Below, one piece after another: positions 50,304 through 59,985 of a DNA stretch of 64,000 bases. Numbering within the stretch: position 1 is the first letter of the stretch; each line of letters opens with the position of its first letter. The position numbers and the translations under genes were made by a program. The DNA comes from RGIG9608 sp045602425. GTDB taxonomy: Bacteria; Bacteroidota; Bacteroidia; Bacteroidales; Paludibacteraceae. Under the pieces are notes generated by a model. The model did not search any database and had not been told where the DNA came from. It worked only from the letters and a program-made list of their open reading frames with translations. The stretch is from positions 1-64,000 of the forward strand of contig JAZSBO010000025.1 in assembly GCA_045602425.1 (NCBI GenBank). Reading direction: 5' to 3'.

Positions 50304-50996
50304 ATGGAAAAAGCTATTAGAATTATTATCAGAGCATTATTGTTGGTATCCATCTGTTTTTTAGGATATTTTTGTGTAATGAGTATTGTTACTCCTATTC
50401 AGTTTGAAGAAGAGCGAGCATTGAGAGAGAAGTCTGTTATAAAAAGATTGATTGATATCCGAAAAGTAGAAATTGAATATAAAAATCAGAAGGGTCGTTA
50501 TTCGACAAATATTGATACGTTGGTTTCTTTTATAAAAGAGGGGAAAGTGGCAGTAGTGATGAAAGAAGGAACTTTGACAGACGAACAATTGAATGAAGGT
50601 TTGACAGAGGCGAAAGCAACCGCAATAGTTAGAAAAGGTAACAAAAAAGAAATAGAATCGTTAGGGTTGCAAAATTTCCGTCGTGATACAACTTATGTAA
50701 GTGTATATGAAAGCCTTTTCAAAAATGATTACACGATGGAAAATGTGGCAAGTATTTTTGAAATTCCTTTTTCAAACGGAAAGAAATTCGAATTGGATAC
50801 TACAACATTTACAAATGCTTCTGGTATTGCAATGCCATTGTTTGAGGCAAAAGCTGCTTATGAAACTTATTTAGAGGATTTGAACCGTCAGGAATTGGTT
50901 AATTTGATTGATGCTCGAAATAAATTGGATAAATACGCAGGTTTGCAGGTAGGTTCTATTGTAGAGCCAAACAATAATGCTGGAAACTGGGAATAA
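50304..50996 (+). CDS. Conserved membrane-anchored hypothetical protein
   Basis: The protein has 230 residues from the ATG of MEKAIRIIIRALLLVSICFL; a longer frame upstream crosses the promoter. One N-terminal helix is followed by a periplasmic domain with KSVIKRLIDIRKVEIEYKNQ and KGRYSTNIDTLVSFIKEGK, a pseudopilin-like start of the kind seen in proteins often found near rsmD in Bacteroidales. The end is polar. No function is known. A terminator lies between it and rsmD. Confidence 0.7.
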   Translation: MEKAIRIIIRALLLVSICFLGYFCVMSIVTPIQFEEERALREKSVIKRLIDIRKVEIEYKNQKGRYSTNIDTLVSFIKEGKVAVVMKEGTLTDEQLNEGLTEAKATAIVRKGNKKEIESLGLQNFRRDTTYVSVYESLFKNDYTMENVASIFEIPFSNGKKFELDTTTFTNASGIAMPLFEAKAAYETYLEDLNRQELVNLIDARNKLDKYAGLQVGSIVEPNNNAGNWE

Positions 50997-51011
50997 GAAA
51001 ATTTTTATACC

Positions 51012-51047
51012 AAAAAGGTTGTTCTTTTCTTGAGAGCAACCTTTTTT
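51012..51047 (+). terminator. Rho-independent terminator ahead of rsmD
   Basis: AAAAAGGTTG / CAACCTTTTTT with a TCTTTTCTTGAGAG-type interior forms a strong hairpin with a T-run; it ends the upstream gene. rsmD starts 13 bases later. Confidence 0.8.
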
Positions 51048-51060
51048 AGTTTATAGAGTT

Positions 51061-51594
51061 ATGCGAATAATAAATGGAAAGTTTAAAGGACGTAGATTTT
51101 TGCCTCCAACAAATATAACTGCTCGTCCGACAACGGATTTTGCTAAAGAGGGACTCTTTAATGTTTTGTCTAATAATTATTTAGATTTTGAGGGGAAGGA
51201 GGTCCTTGACTTGTTTGCAGGAACAGGGAGCATTAGCTTGGAGTTTGTATCGCGAGGTTGCTTGTCTGTTACTTCTGTGGAAATGAGTGAAAAACAACTT
51301 AATTTTATTTATAAGATTGTAAACGCTTTGAATATTCGTAATATGCGTGTTCTTCGTACTGATGTATTCCGTTTCTTAAAATCTTGTGCAAGTAAATACG
51401 ATGTAATTTTTGCTGATCCTCCTTATCAATTAGCAGAATTAGAAACACTCCCAGATTTGATTTTTCAGCACGAATTACTTAAGGAAGATGGAATTTTTGT
51501 GTTAGAGCATGGTTCGAAAAATGAATTTGTTTCGCATCCGCACTTTGTAGAACATCGTGTGTATGGGAATGTGAATTTTACTATTTTTCGGTAG
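51061..51594 (+). CDS. rsmD: 16S rRNA (guanine-966-N2)-methyltransferase
   Basis: The protein has 177 residues. MRIINGKFKGRRFLPP, RPTTDFAKEGLFNVL, the SAM-binding VLDLFAGTGSISLEFVSRG and the catalytic IFADPPYQL are the RsmD signature. It converges on miaB with 2 bases between the stops. Confidence 0.95.
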   Translation: MRIINGKFKGRRFLPPTNITARPTTDFAKEGLFNVLSNNYLDFEGKEVLDLFAGTGSISLEFVSRGCLSVTSVEMSEKQLNFIYKIVNALNIRNMRVLRTDVFRFLKSCASKYDVIFADPPYQLAELETLPDLIFQHELLKEDGIFVLEHGSKNEFVSHPHFVEHRVYGNVNFTIFR

Positions 51595-51596
51595 CT

Positions 51597-52916
51597 TTAG
51601 ATAATTTCTCCTATTAAAGTTGCAGAAGTTGCATCAGTGATTTTTGCCATTGCATAAGATCCAATTTTTAATCCTTTCCGTGGTACAATTACAACTTTAT
51701 TTTGTGAAGTTCTTCCGTAAAAATGCTCTTTTGAACGTTTAGAAAATCCTTCGATTAGGATTTCGAAGTTTTTGCCGATATCCATTTTGTTTCGTTGTAA
51801 AGAACATTCGCCTTGCAATTGCATAATTTCATTTAAGCGTTTTAGCTTTACGTCTTCCGATATGTTGTCAGGGAGATTGCGTGCAGCGAAAGTGCCAGGT
51901 CGTTCAGAATATTTAAACATAAAAGCAGTATCGAAACAAACTTCTTTCATAAGGTTGAGTGTTTCGTTGTGGTCTTCTTCTGTTTCAGAATGAAAACCAC
52001 AAAAAACATCGGTAGAGATGCTACATTCAGGAATAATTCTTCGTATGGCATTTATTCTGTTAAGATACCATTCTCTCGTGTATTTGCGATTCATTAATTT
52101 TAGAATATTGTTGCTACCAGATTGTACGGGCAAATGAATGCTTTTGCAAATATTCGAGTATTTAGCAATGATGCTTAATGTTTTGTCCGACATATCTTTA
52201 GGATGTGAGGTAGTGAAACGAATTCGCATGTCGGGAGCTTCTGTTGCAACGATTTGAAGTAAATCTGCAAAGTCGATAACTTTGTTATCTTGTACAAATC
52301 TGTAAGAATTGACATTTTGCCCTAAAAGTGTAATTTCTTTAAATCCTTTTGATTGTAAGTCTTTTACTTCGTTTAGAATACTTTCGATATCGCGACTACG
52401 CTCTCGACCGCGAGTGTATGGAACAATACAATACGAGCAAAAATTGTTGCATCCACGCATTATTGAGATGAATCCACTAATGGGATTCCCCATTCGTAAA
52501 GGAATAATTTCTTTGTAAGTTTCGGTTGTTGACAATTCTACGTTAATGGCTTTTTCGCCTTGTTCAACAGCTCCAATTAAATTTGGAATATCTAAGTATG
52601 CATCAGGTCCAACCACGATATCTACACCATATTTTTCAATCATCTCTTTCTGAACACGTTCAGCCATACAACCAATAACGCCAATTATTAAATTGTTTTT
52701 TTTCTTACGTAGAGAATTGAAATATTGTAAACGCGATAAAACTTTTTGTTCAGCATTGTCTCTTATAGAGCAAGTGTTTATAATTATAAGATCTGCCTCA
52801 AAAATTTCTGTAGTTAAAACAAAACCATCCATTTTTAGTATAGACCCAACAACTTCGCTGTCGGCAACATTCATTTGACAGCCATAAGTTTCGATGTAAA
52901 AAGTTTTATTTTTCAT
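51597..52916 (-). CDS. miaB: tRNA-2-methylthio-N6-dimethylallyladenosine synthase MiaB
   Basis: The protein has 439 residues. It is a radical-SAM methylthiotransferase acting on i6A37 of tRNA. N-terminal cluster ligands are in ETYGCQMNVADSE and NTCSIRDNAEQKV; the radical-SAM motif is MRGCNNFCSYCIVPYTRGRE; the C-terminal TRAM domain ends the protein. It is in a leftward run with mutS and rng (3- and 2-base gaps). Confidence 0.96.
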   Translation of the reverse strand: MKNKTFYIETYGCQMNVADSEVVGSILKMDGFVLTTEIFEADLIIINTCSIRDNAEQKVLSRLQYFNSLRKKKNNLIIGVIGCMAERVQKEMIEKYGVDIVVGPDAYLDIPNLIGAVEQGEKAINVELSTTETYKEIIPLRMGNPISGFISIMRGCNNFCSYCIVPYTRGRERSRDIESILNEVKDLQSKGFKEITLLGQNVNSYRFVQDNKVIDFADLLQIVATEAPDMRIRFTTSHPKDMSDKTLSIIAKYSNICKSIHLPVQSGSNNILKLMNRKYTREWYLNRINAIRRIIPECSISTDVFCGFHSETEEDHNETLNLMKEVCFDTAFMFKYSERPGTFAARNLPDNISEDVKLKRLNEIMQLQGECSLQRNKMDIGKNFEILIEGFSKRSKEHFYGRTSQNKVVIVPRKGLKIGSYAMAKITDATSATLIGEII

Positions 52917-52919
52917 TAT

Positions 52920-55538
52920 TTAGTGTCGTTTTCCTGTGATAATTTTTTTTATCTCGTTTAGTTTGTTCAATGCTTCTATCGGTGTTAAATTGTTGATGTC
53001 GGCATTCTTAATTTCATCTCTAACTTGTTCAAGAACAGGATCGTCTAATTGAAAGAAACTCAATTGTATTCCACTTTTGTTATTAATGATGTCGTTGATT
53101 GGTTTTGAAATATTTTCTTTGTTTTGTGATTTCTCCAATTGAACAAGAATCTCTTCCGAGCGTTTTACTACGCTTGGTGGCATACCTGCCATTTTTGCAA
53201 CGTGAATACCAAAACTATGTTCGCTTCCCCCGCGTATAAGTTTTCTTAAGAAGATGACCTTTTTGTCAATTTCTTTGACAGATACGTTGTAGTTTTTTAT
53301 GCGAGAAAACGTGCGTTCCATCTCGTTTAACTCATGATAGTGTGTGGCAAATAGAGTTTTTGCTTTTGCTGTTGGGTGTTCATGAATGTGTTCTACAATA
53401 GCCCAAGCAATTGAGATCCCATCATAAGTACTTGTACCTCTACCTAACTCGTCGAAAAGTACTAAACTTCTGTCAGAAAGGTTGTTAAGAATGCTTGCGG
53501 CCTCACTCATTTCGACCATAAAAGTGGATTCACCTGCAGAGATGTTGTCACTTGCACCAACACGAGTAAATATTTTATCAACGAGTCCTATTTTTGCCGA
53601 TTCGGCAGGAACAAAACTACCAATTTGGGCAAGTAAAACTATCAATGCCGTTTGTCGAAGTAAAGCTGATTTACCTGCCATGTTTGGACCTGTAATAATA
53701 ATAATTTGTTGCTGCTTGTCATCAAGATAAACGTCATTGGGAATATATTCCTCTCCGATAGGTAATTTTTTTTCAATAACAGGGTGTCGTCCTTTTTTTA
53801 TATCAAGGACATTTTCAGTAGTAATTATTGGACGAATGTAGTTATTTTCTTTAGCAACTTTTGCAAATGAAAATAAGCAATCTATTTGTGCAATAATGTT
53901 GCAATTGACTTGTAAAGTTGCTGTAAATTCCGCAATAAAATCAATAAGTGTGTTAAAAATATGTGTTTCTAATATATTTATTCTTTCCTCTGCACTTAGT
54001 ATTTTTTCCTCGTATTCTTTTAATTCTTGTGTAATGTAACGTTCTGCATTTACAAGAGTTTGTTTGCGAATCCATGTCTCAGGCACTTTGTCTTTGTATG
54101 TATTTCTGACTTCAATGAAATATCCAAAAACATTGTTGTAGCCTACTTTCAAACTTGGGATTCCTGTACTTTCGCTTTCGCGTTGCTGTATTTTAAGAAG
54201 AAAATCTTTGCCTGAAGTTGATATGTCGCGAAGTTCGTCTAATTCCTCATTGACACCTTTGCGAATAATATTCCCTTTGGTTAATAGAAGAGGAGGATTT
54301 TCGTTTAGTTCTTTTTCTATTTTTTCTCTAATCGTATTACAATCAGAAATCTGTTCTCCTAAAGCTCTAATGAGTTCATTGTCAGATTTTATACACATTT
54401 TTCTTATAGGAGCTATTATACAAAGAGCATTTCTGAGTTGCCAAATATCTCTAGGCGAGACTCTACCAACAGCAATCTTTGATATAATTCGCTCTAAATC
54501 TCCAATTGTAGAGAGATTTTCGTCGAGGAAATTTCTCTCTTCAGTATATTTAAAAAAATATTCAACTATTTGATGACGATTTGTTATCTGATTATCATTT
54601 TTTAAAGGAAAGGAAAGCCATCTTTTTAGCAAACGTCCGCCCATAGGTGTATTCGTCTTGTCAATAACGTCAATCAATGCTTTTGCTGATTCGTCGTTAC
54701 CAGAATAGAGTTCAAGATTACGAATGGTAAATTTGTCTAACCAAACAAATTGATCTTTTTCGATTCGTGAAATAGTTGTGATGTGTTTCAGTTGTTCATG
54801 GTGTGTACTATCCATATAATAAAGAATAGCACCAGCTGCAATAATTGCATTTGAAAGGTTCGAAATGCCAAAACCTTTTAGATTTTTAGTTTCGAATTGT
54901 TTCAATAAACGATCGTTTGCAGCGTCTTCTGTATAAATCCAATCGTCTTGTTCGAAAGTTAGGTGTTTTTCTCCAAAAATACTCTCAAACAGCATTCGAT
55001 GTTTTTTCTCGTGTAAAATCTCTTTTGGAGCAAAGTTGTTGAGTATTTTTTCAATGTAATCAAAAGTCCCTTCTGCAACTAAAAATTCACCAGTCGAAAT
55101 ATCTAGAAATGCTACTCCTGCAATTGTTTTGTTGAAATGAACCGCAGCGAGAAAGTTGTTTTCTTTGTTTATGAGAATATTGTCGTTGATAGAAACTCCG
55201 GGGGTAACTAATTCGGTGATGCCACGTTTAACGAGTTTTTTTGTTGCTTTAGGGTCTTCTAATTGATCACATATAGCTACACGAAGTCCTGCTCTGACAA
55301 GTTTGGGTAGATAAGTGTCTAATGCATGGTGCGGAAAACCAGCCATATCAATAGCATTTTCTGTGTTTCTTGATCGCATAGTCAATGCAATGCCTAAAAT
55401 TTCAGCTCCTTTAACGGCATCATCGCCATACATCTCATAAAAATCACCAACCCGAAACAATAGCAATGCTTCGGGATGTTGTTTTTTTATCTCATAGAAT
55501 TGCTCCATGAGAGGAGTCTGTTTTTCTTTTGTTTTCAC
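52920..55538 (-). CDS. mutS: DNA mismatch repair protein MutS
   Basis: The protein has 872 residues from a GTG at 55538 (MKTKEKQTPLMEQFYEIKKQ); the Met of MEQFYE is the alternative. The mismatch-reading motif is RVGDFYEMYGDDAV. The ATPase has Walker A ITGPNMAGKSALLRQ, the STFMVEMSEAASIL signature, LVLFDELGRGTSTYDG and LFATHYHELNEM. A short C-terminal helix ends it. It starts mismatch repair. Confidence 0.97.
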   Translation of the reverse strand: MKTKEKQTPLMEQFYEIKKQHPEALLLFRVGDFYEMYGDDAVKGAEILGIALTMRSRNTENAIDMAGFPHHALDTYLPKLVRAGLRVAICDQLEDPKATKKLVKRGITELVTPGVSINDNILINKENNFLAAVHFNKTIAGVAFLDISTGEFLVAEGTFDYIEKILNNFAPKEILHEKKHRMLFESIFGEKHLTFEQDDWIYTEDAANDRLLKQFETKNLKGFGISNLSNAIIAAGAILYYMDSTHHEQLKHITTISRIEKDQFVWLDKFTIRNLELYSGNDESAKALIDVIDKTNTPMGGRLLKRWLSFPLKNDNQITNRHQIVEYFFKYTEERNFLDENLSTIGDLERIISKIAVGRVSPRDIWQLRNALCIIAPIRKMCIKSDNELIRALGEQISDCNTIREKIEKELNENPPLLLTKGNIIRKGVNEELDELRDISTSGKDFLLKIQQRESESTGIPSLKVGYNNVFGYFIEVRNTYKDKVPETWIRKQTLVNAERYITQELKEYEEKILSAEERINILETHIFNTLIDFIAEFTATLQVNCNIIAQIDCLFSFAKVAKENNYIRPIITTENVLDIKKGRHPVIEKKLPIGEEYIPNDVYLDDKQQQIIIITGPNMAGKSALLRQTALIVLLAQIGSFVPAESAKIGLVDKIFTRVGASDNISAGESTFMVEMSEAASILNNLSDRSLVLFDELGRGTSTYDGISIAWAIVEHIHEHPTAKAKTLFATHYHELNEMERTFSRIKNYNVSVKEIDKKVIFLRKLIRGGSEHSFGIHVAKMAGMPPSVVKRSEEILVQLEKSQNKENISKPINDIINNKSGIQLSFFQLDDPVLEQVRDEIKNADINNLTPIEALNKLNEIKKIITGKRH

Positions 55539-55540
55539 AA

Positions 55541-57100
55541 TTATTCGTGTAAATTTATTTCTTCTTTTGTTGCTGTTAGAAATCGATATTGTAAGAATCC
55601 TAAACTTTGTATAGGTTGAACTTTTAAGTTGATTTTATACCTAAATTTCCACTTTGAGCATAAAGAAAATAATCCTTTTTTTATATAAGCTTCGATATAT
55701 GGGTGAACTTGAAGAATTACTTTTTTGTATTTAAAGTTCTTTTCTGTTACTAAAAAATCAAGTTGGTCTTCAAGCTGATCTGTAAACAAAATAGAAGGTC
55801 TTGTTTTTCCTTTCCCAAAACATGTAGGACACGTTTCTTCAACATCTACAGAAATAGCAGGTCGAACACGATGTCGAGTGATTTGCATTAAGCAAAATTT
55901 ACTTAATGGCAGTATGTTATGTCTTGCTCTATCTTCTGACATTAGTTGTGTCATATAGTCGTATAGAATTTGCCTATTGTCAGTTTCTGCGAGGTCAATG
56001 AAATCAATTACAATAATTCCGCCAATGTCTCGGAGACGTATTTGATGAGCAATTTCTTCGGCTGCAGCAAGATTAACTTCTAAAGCATTCTCTTCTTGCC
56101 CTTTTGATGAGCGAGTCCTGTTCCCACTATTAACATCAATAACAGTCAACGCTTCGGTGTGTTCTATAATAAGATAGGCTCCTCGCTTAAAGGACACTGT
56201 TCTACCGAATAGCGATTTAATTTGTTTCGTTATTGAAAAGTGATCGAAAATAGGAGTGTCTTCATCGAAAAATTTAACAATGTTTCTGCATTCAGGAGCA
56301 ATAAGTTCTACATAATCACAAATCTCTTGATAAACATTTTTATCATTTATATAGATATTCTCAAAATTAGGATTAAAAACATCTCTCAATAAGCTTTCTG
56401 TACGATTGATCTCTTCTAAAATCAATTCATTCCCTTTCGATTTTTGTATAGCTTGAAGGGCCGATTCCCAACGTTTTGTTAATAGTTTTAATTCATTGTC
56501 TAATTCAGCAACTTTTTTCCCTTCGGCAACAGTTCGAATGATAATCCCGTAATCAGTAGGCTTTAAACTTTTAACAAGATTGCGTAATCGATTTCGCTCT
56601 TCTTTCGAAGAAATTTTTTGAGAAACAGTAATTTTGTTTTGAAAGGGTAATAGTACGATGTTTCTTCCTGCAAGAGAAATCTCTCCTGTTAAGCGTGCAC
56701 CTTTTGTTGAGATAGGTTCTTTAATAACTTGTACTAAAATCTTTTGACCTGTAGTAAGTACATTTGCAATGTTTCCTTCATTCTCTAATTCATTGTCTTC
56801 TCCTTTTTTTATTTCAGGAAGTTTTCTTCTATCTGCAAGTGTGTTTTTTATAAAATCATTTGTTGTGGCAAAAGAATTCCCTAAATCTAGATAATGCAAG
56901 AATCCTTCTTTCGCTTGACCAATGTCAACAAAAGCAGCATTAAGTCCAGGCATTATTTTCCTTACGGTTCCAATAAAAATATTACCCACCAAACATGCAT
57001 TCTTATGCTCTTCTTTGATGAATTCAACAACACGCTCGTCTTTCAATAATGCGATTGATATTGCTTCTTGTTGTACGTCAATGATAATTTCGTTTCCCAT
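55541..57100 (-). CDS. rng: Ribonuclease E/G family protein
   Basis: The protein has 519 residues. An N-terminal S1 domain (NIFIGTVRKIMPGLNAAFVD, AKEGFLHYLDLG) leads to the catalytic RNase E/G core (GAYLIIEHTEALTVIDVNSG, IRLRDIGGIIVIDFIDL) and the zinc-link Cys pair ETCPTCFGKGK. No RNase E scaffold tail is present, so the length fits RNase G. It processes rRNA and mRNA. It is 2 bases from mutS. Confidence 0.95.
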   Translation of the reverse strand: MGNEIIIDVQQEAISIALLKDERVVEFIKEEHKNACLVGNIFIGTVRKIMPGLNAAFVDIGQAKEGFLHYLDLGNSFATTNDFIKNTLADRRKLPEIKKGEDNELENEGNIANVLTTGQKILVQVIKEPISTKGARLTGEISLAGRNIVLLPFQNKITVSQKISSKEERNRLRNLVKSLKPTDYGIIIRTVAEGKKVAELDNELKLLTKRWESALQAIQKSKGNELILEEINRTESLLRDVFNPNFENIYINDKNVYQEICDYVELIAPECRNIVKFFDEDTPIFDHFSITKQIKSLFGRTVSFKRGAYLIIEHTEALTVIDVNSGNRTRSSKGQEENALEVNLAAAEEIAHQIRLRDIGGIIVIDFIDLAETDNRQILYDYMTQLMSEDRARHNILPLSKFCLMQITRHRVRPAISVDVEETCPTCFGKGKTRPSILFTDQLEDQLDFLVTEKNFKYKKVILQVHPYIEAYIKKGLFSLCSKWKFRYKINLKVQPIQSLGFLQYRFLTATKEEINLHE

Positions 57101-57175
57101 TCAATCAATTCCTTTGATAAAAAAAACAAACTAAAAGACAAAAAATGTTCTTAAAGTTTGTTTCTTTTAGACCGA

Positions 57176-57268
57176 TTATTTTTTCTTTTTGTGTCGGTCT
57201 TTTCTTAATCTTTTTTTACGCTTGTGCGTAGACATTTTATGTCCTTTTCTTTTTTTACCGCTTGGCAT
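57176..57268 (-). CDS. 30-residue basic ribosome-type protein (AURKAIP1/COX24- or THX-like)
   Basis: The protein has 30 residues: MPSGKKRKGHKMSTHKRKKR followed by LRKDRHKKKK. More than half are Lys, Arg or His. The KRKxHKMxTHKRKKRLRKxR core is that of very small ribosomal proteins (bTHX or the COX24/mS38-related group) annotated in Bacteroidetes. It lies between the leftward HU gene and rng, in the same direction. The frame has an ATG and a stop and no competing gene. Which of the two families it belongs to is uncertain. Confidence 0.75.
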   Translation of the reverse strand: MPSGKKRKGHKMSTHKRKKRLRKDRHKKKK

Positions 57269-57296
57269 ATTCTTATAGTTTTAAAGTTCAAAAATC

Positions 57297-57572
57297 TTAT
57301 TTTTTTACAGCACTAACAAATGTTTTTGCAGGTTTAAATGCAGGAATGTTATGTGCAGGAATAATGATGGTTGTTTCTTTTGAAATGTTACGTGCAGTTT
57401 TTTGAGCTCTCTTTTTAATAATGAAACTGCCAAAACCACGAAGATAAACGTTTTCGTTTTCTGTTAAAGAATCTTTAACAACATCCATGAACGATTCTAC
57501 TGTTTGAAGAACTGTAAGTTTATCAATACCTGTTTTCTTTGAAATCTCGTTTACAATATCAGCTTTAGTCAT
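57297..57572 (-). CDS. HU-family DNA-binding protein
   Basis: The protein has 91 residues. MTKADIVNEISKKTGIDKLT, VYLRGFGSFIIKKRAQKTAR and the arm ISKETTIIIPAHNIPAFKPA are canonical HU. It is a nucleoid-bending homodimer candidate, unlike the two divergent HU genes near 36 kb. A TATTTTTG (minus, 57621-57628) gives its -7 element. Confidence 0.95.
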   Translation of the reverse strand: MTKADIVNEISKKTGIDKLTVLQTVESFMDVVKDSLTENENVYLRGFGSFIIKKRAQKTARNISKETTIIIPAHNIPAFKPAKTFVSAVKK

Positions 57573-57710
57573 TTTGTTTATTTTTTATATGATTATACGA
57601 TTAAAATCTTTTTTGGTTTGCAAAAATATGATTTAAAAAGCAAAAATTGAAACTTTTTGAACTTTTTTTTAATTTTCTTTTAAACCTTGTCATTAATAAT
57701 CATCTTTGCA

Positions 57711-58823
57711 ATGAATTTTTCGATTTCCCTGATGAAAAAAATAGAAACATCTCTAATTGAAGCGGATATAAATTTATTTCGATCAAGATTGCATTGTTGG
57801 TACGAATTATACCATCGCTTGTTGCCGTGGCGAGAGGTAAAAGACCCTTATTTAATATGGATTTCGGAGGTGATTCTTCAGCAAACAAGGGTAGAACAGG
57901 CATTGAGTTATTATCAAGAGTTTGTTCGGCAATTTCCTACAGTAATTCATCTGGCAAATGCCGATGAGGATAGCGTATTGAAATGTTGGCAAGGACTTGG
58001 ATATTATTCGCGAGCAAGAAATTTACATGCATCGGCAAAAATTATAACTGATAAATTTAATGGTGTTTTTCCAAGATCGTATGAAGACGTGAGAGGATTA
58101 AAAGGTGTTGGTGATTATACGGCAGCAGCTATTTGTTCGTTTGCGTACGATTTGCCATACGCTGTATTAGACGGGAATGTTTACCGTTTTTTGTCGAGAT
58201 ATTTTGCTATAGAAATGCCAATAGATACTTCTTTTGGGAAAAGAATGTTTTCAGATTTAGCAGAGCGATTGCTTGACGAAAGATATTCGGCTTTGCACAA
58301 TCAAGCAATGATGGAAATGGGAGCTATTCAGTGTGTCGTGAATTCTCCCAATTGTAGTTTATGTCCATTAAAAGAAAGTTGCTTGGCACTGAAGTATGAG
58401 ATGGTAGAATATTTTCCGATAAAAACAAAGAAAACAAAGGTACGGAAGCGTTATTTTTATTACTTTTTTGTGAAATACAAAAATGGATTTTTTCTTAAAA
58501 AACGTAAAGGTGCTGATATTTGGAAAAATTTGTACGAGTTTCCTTTGCTGGAGTATTCAGAATTGATGTTAGCGGAAGATGTTTTGTCTCAAAAAGAAAC
58601 CTCTAAATATTTAGGAAACGATTTTGTTTTATTGCGTATTTCTGATGAGAGAAAGCATGTTTTGAGTCATCAACATATTTATTCTTATTGTTTTTATATT
58701 GAAATAAAAGATGTTAATGAATATTTGACAAAGTATTTCAACTATGTGGATTTTGATGATATATACAAATATCCCGTATCTCGTTTGATAGAGATATTTA
58801 TAGATGAATATTTGGATATGTAA
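57711..58823 (+). CDS. mutY: A/G-specific adenine glycosylase
   Basis: About 370 residues from the ATG at 57711; TTG at 57687 and ATG at 57732 are alternatives. It removes adenine opposite 8-oxoguanine. LPWREVKDPYLIWISEVILQ with catalytic Glu, the helix-hairpin-helix LKGVGDYTAAAICSFAY with the catalytic Asp in AVLDGNVYRFLSR, the 4Fe-4S ligands CVVNSPNCSLCPLKESC and a C-terminal NUDIX-like domain are all present. It opens the mutY-ssb-gldD-gldE neighbourhood usual in Bacteroidetes. Confidence 0.95.
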   Translation: MNFSISLMKKIETSLIEADINLFRSRLHCWYELYHRLLPWREVKDPYLIWISEVILQQTRVEQALSYYQEFVRQFPTVIHLANADEDSVLKCWQGLGYYSRARNLHASAKIITDKFNGVFPRSYEDVRGLKGVGDYTAAAICSFAYDLPYAVLDGNVYRFLSRYFAIEMPIDTSFGKRMFSDLAERLLDERYSALHNQAMMEMGAIQCVVNSPNCSLCPLKESCLALKYEMVEYFPIKTKKTKVRKRYFYYFFVKYKNGFFLKKRKGADIWKNLYEFPLLEYSELMLAEDVLSQKETSKYLGNDFVLLRISDERKHVLSHQHIYSYCFYIEIKDVNEYLTKYFNYVDFDDIYKYPVSRLIEIFIDEYLDM

Positions 58824-58870
58824 AAATGTTTTATTTCCTTTACCAAAGAAATTTTAAATAAAGTTAAGTT

Positions 58871-59314
58871 ATGTCAATGAACAAGGTTATTTTAATTGGA
58901 AATGTGGGAAAAGATCCCGATGTGAAGTATTTTGACTCTGGTAGTGCACAAGCAACATTCCCTTTGGCAACTTCGGAGCGTGGTTATAAATTGCAAAATG
59001 GCACAGAAGTTCCTGAGCGAACAGAATGGCACAATGTTGTAGTTCGTAAAGATTCAGTTTCTTTTGTTGAAAAATATGTAAAAAAAGGTTCTCAAGTTTA
59101 TGTTGAAGGAAAGATTCGTTATCGTTCGTACGATGATGCTTCTGGAGCAAAACGTTATATTACGGAGATAATGTGCGATAAAGTTGAATTTTTTGGTTCA
59201 CGTAGAGCAGAGCGTCCTGCAGAGCAAACTTCGCAAGCGTCTGTGGCATCTAATGCAGAACCTTTTGATGCAAATGCTCCTGTTGCTGATGGAGCAGATG
59301 ATTTGCCCTTTTAA
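58871..59314 (+). CDS. ssb: Single-stranded DNA-binding protein
   Basis: The protein has 147 residues. The OB fold starts MNKVILIGNVGKDPDVKYFD and includes TEWHNVVVRKD and GSQVYVEGKIRYRSYDD. The acidic tail ends in DDLPF, the tip that recruits partner proteins. It is followed by a terminator at 59345-59375. Confidence 0.96.
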   Translation: MSMNKVILIGNVGKDPDVKYFDSGSAQATFPLATSERGYKLQNGTEVPERTEWHNVVVRKDSVSFVEKYVKKGSQVYVEGKIRYRSYDDASGAKRYITEIMCDKVEFFGSRRAERPAEQTSQASVASNAEPFDANAPVADGADDLPF

Positions 59315-59344
59315 TTAAACTCTGCTGAAAATGTTTTATTTTTG

Positions 59345-59375
59345 CAAGGATGGAGAAAACCATCCTTGTTTTGTT
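59345..59375 (+). terminator. Rho-independent terminator after ssb
   Basis: A perfect 9-bp stem CAAGGATGG / CCATCCTTG with a 6-base loop, then TTTTGTTT. Confidence 0.8.
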
Positions 59376-59432
59376 TAATATTTTTCAAAACGTTCAATTA
59401 CATTTTGACGTAGAGAAGTGAATTGTAGAAAA

Positions 59433-59984
59433 ATGAAAAGGTACTTGTTCATAATTTTGGTTTTGTTTTTTTTCGCTTGTAAAAAAGAAATTGCCCCACG
59501 TCCGTATGGTTATTTTCGTGTTGATTTGCCAACTCACGAATATATAATGTTTGATTCTGTGGTAGCCTATAGTTTTGATATTTCCAAACATGCATTTATC
59601 AATAAAAAACAAGTTCAAAATATTGATATATACTATCCATCGATAGCTGGAACTATTTATTGTACTTACGAAACATTTTTTCCTGAAGATTTTCGAAAAG
59701 TATCGGAAGAGTCGCGTACGTTAGCATATAAACATGTGGTTCGTGCCGAGGCTATTACTGAACGTGTTTTTATAAACGATACAGAAAAAGTTTATGGTAT
59801 TTTGTACGATTTCAAAGGAAATACGGCTTCGCCAGTACAGTTTTTTCTGACAGACAGCGTGAGTCAGTATTTTCGTGGCTCACTCTATTTTAATGCACGT
59901 CCTAATTCCGATTCTATTGCTCCGATGATGACTTTTGTTCGTGAAGATATAATTCGTATGATAGAATCGTTTAAGTGGAAATAA
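59433..59984 (+). CDS. gldD: Gliding motility lipoprotein GldD
   Basis: The protein has 183 residues from the ATG of MKRYLFIILVLFFFAC; a GTG at 59418 is rejected because it spoils the signal. The lipobox is FFFAC. The opening PRPYGYFRVDLPTHEY and VQFFLTDSVSQYFRGSLYF, with the end RMIESFKWK, match GldD. It is needed for gliding and type IX secretion in Flavobacterium; in Bacteroidales it accompanies GldE. It lies 1 base before the PPTase gene. Confidence 0.85.
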   Translation: MKRYLFIILVLFFFACKKEIAPRPYGYFRVDLPTHEYIMFDSVVAYSFDISKHAFINKKQVQNIDIYYPSIAGTIYCTYETFFPEDFRKVSEESRTLAYKHVVRAEAITERVFINDTEKVYGILYDFKGNTASPVQFFLTDSVSQYFRGSLYFNARPNSDSIAPMMTFVREDIIRMIESFKWK

Positions 59985-59985
59985 A

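Noticed and set aside
50192..50353. N-terminal extension of the 48-residue membrane gene to 102 residues
   Set aside because: It would cross the promoter and start codon of the rightward gene at 50304; the internal ATG with its own -7 element fits better.
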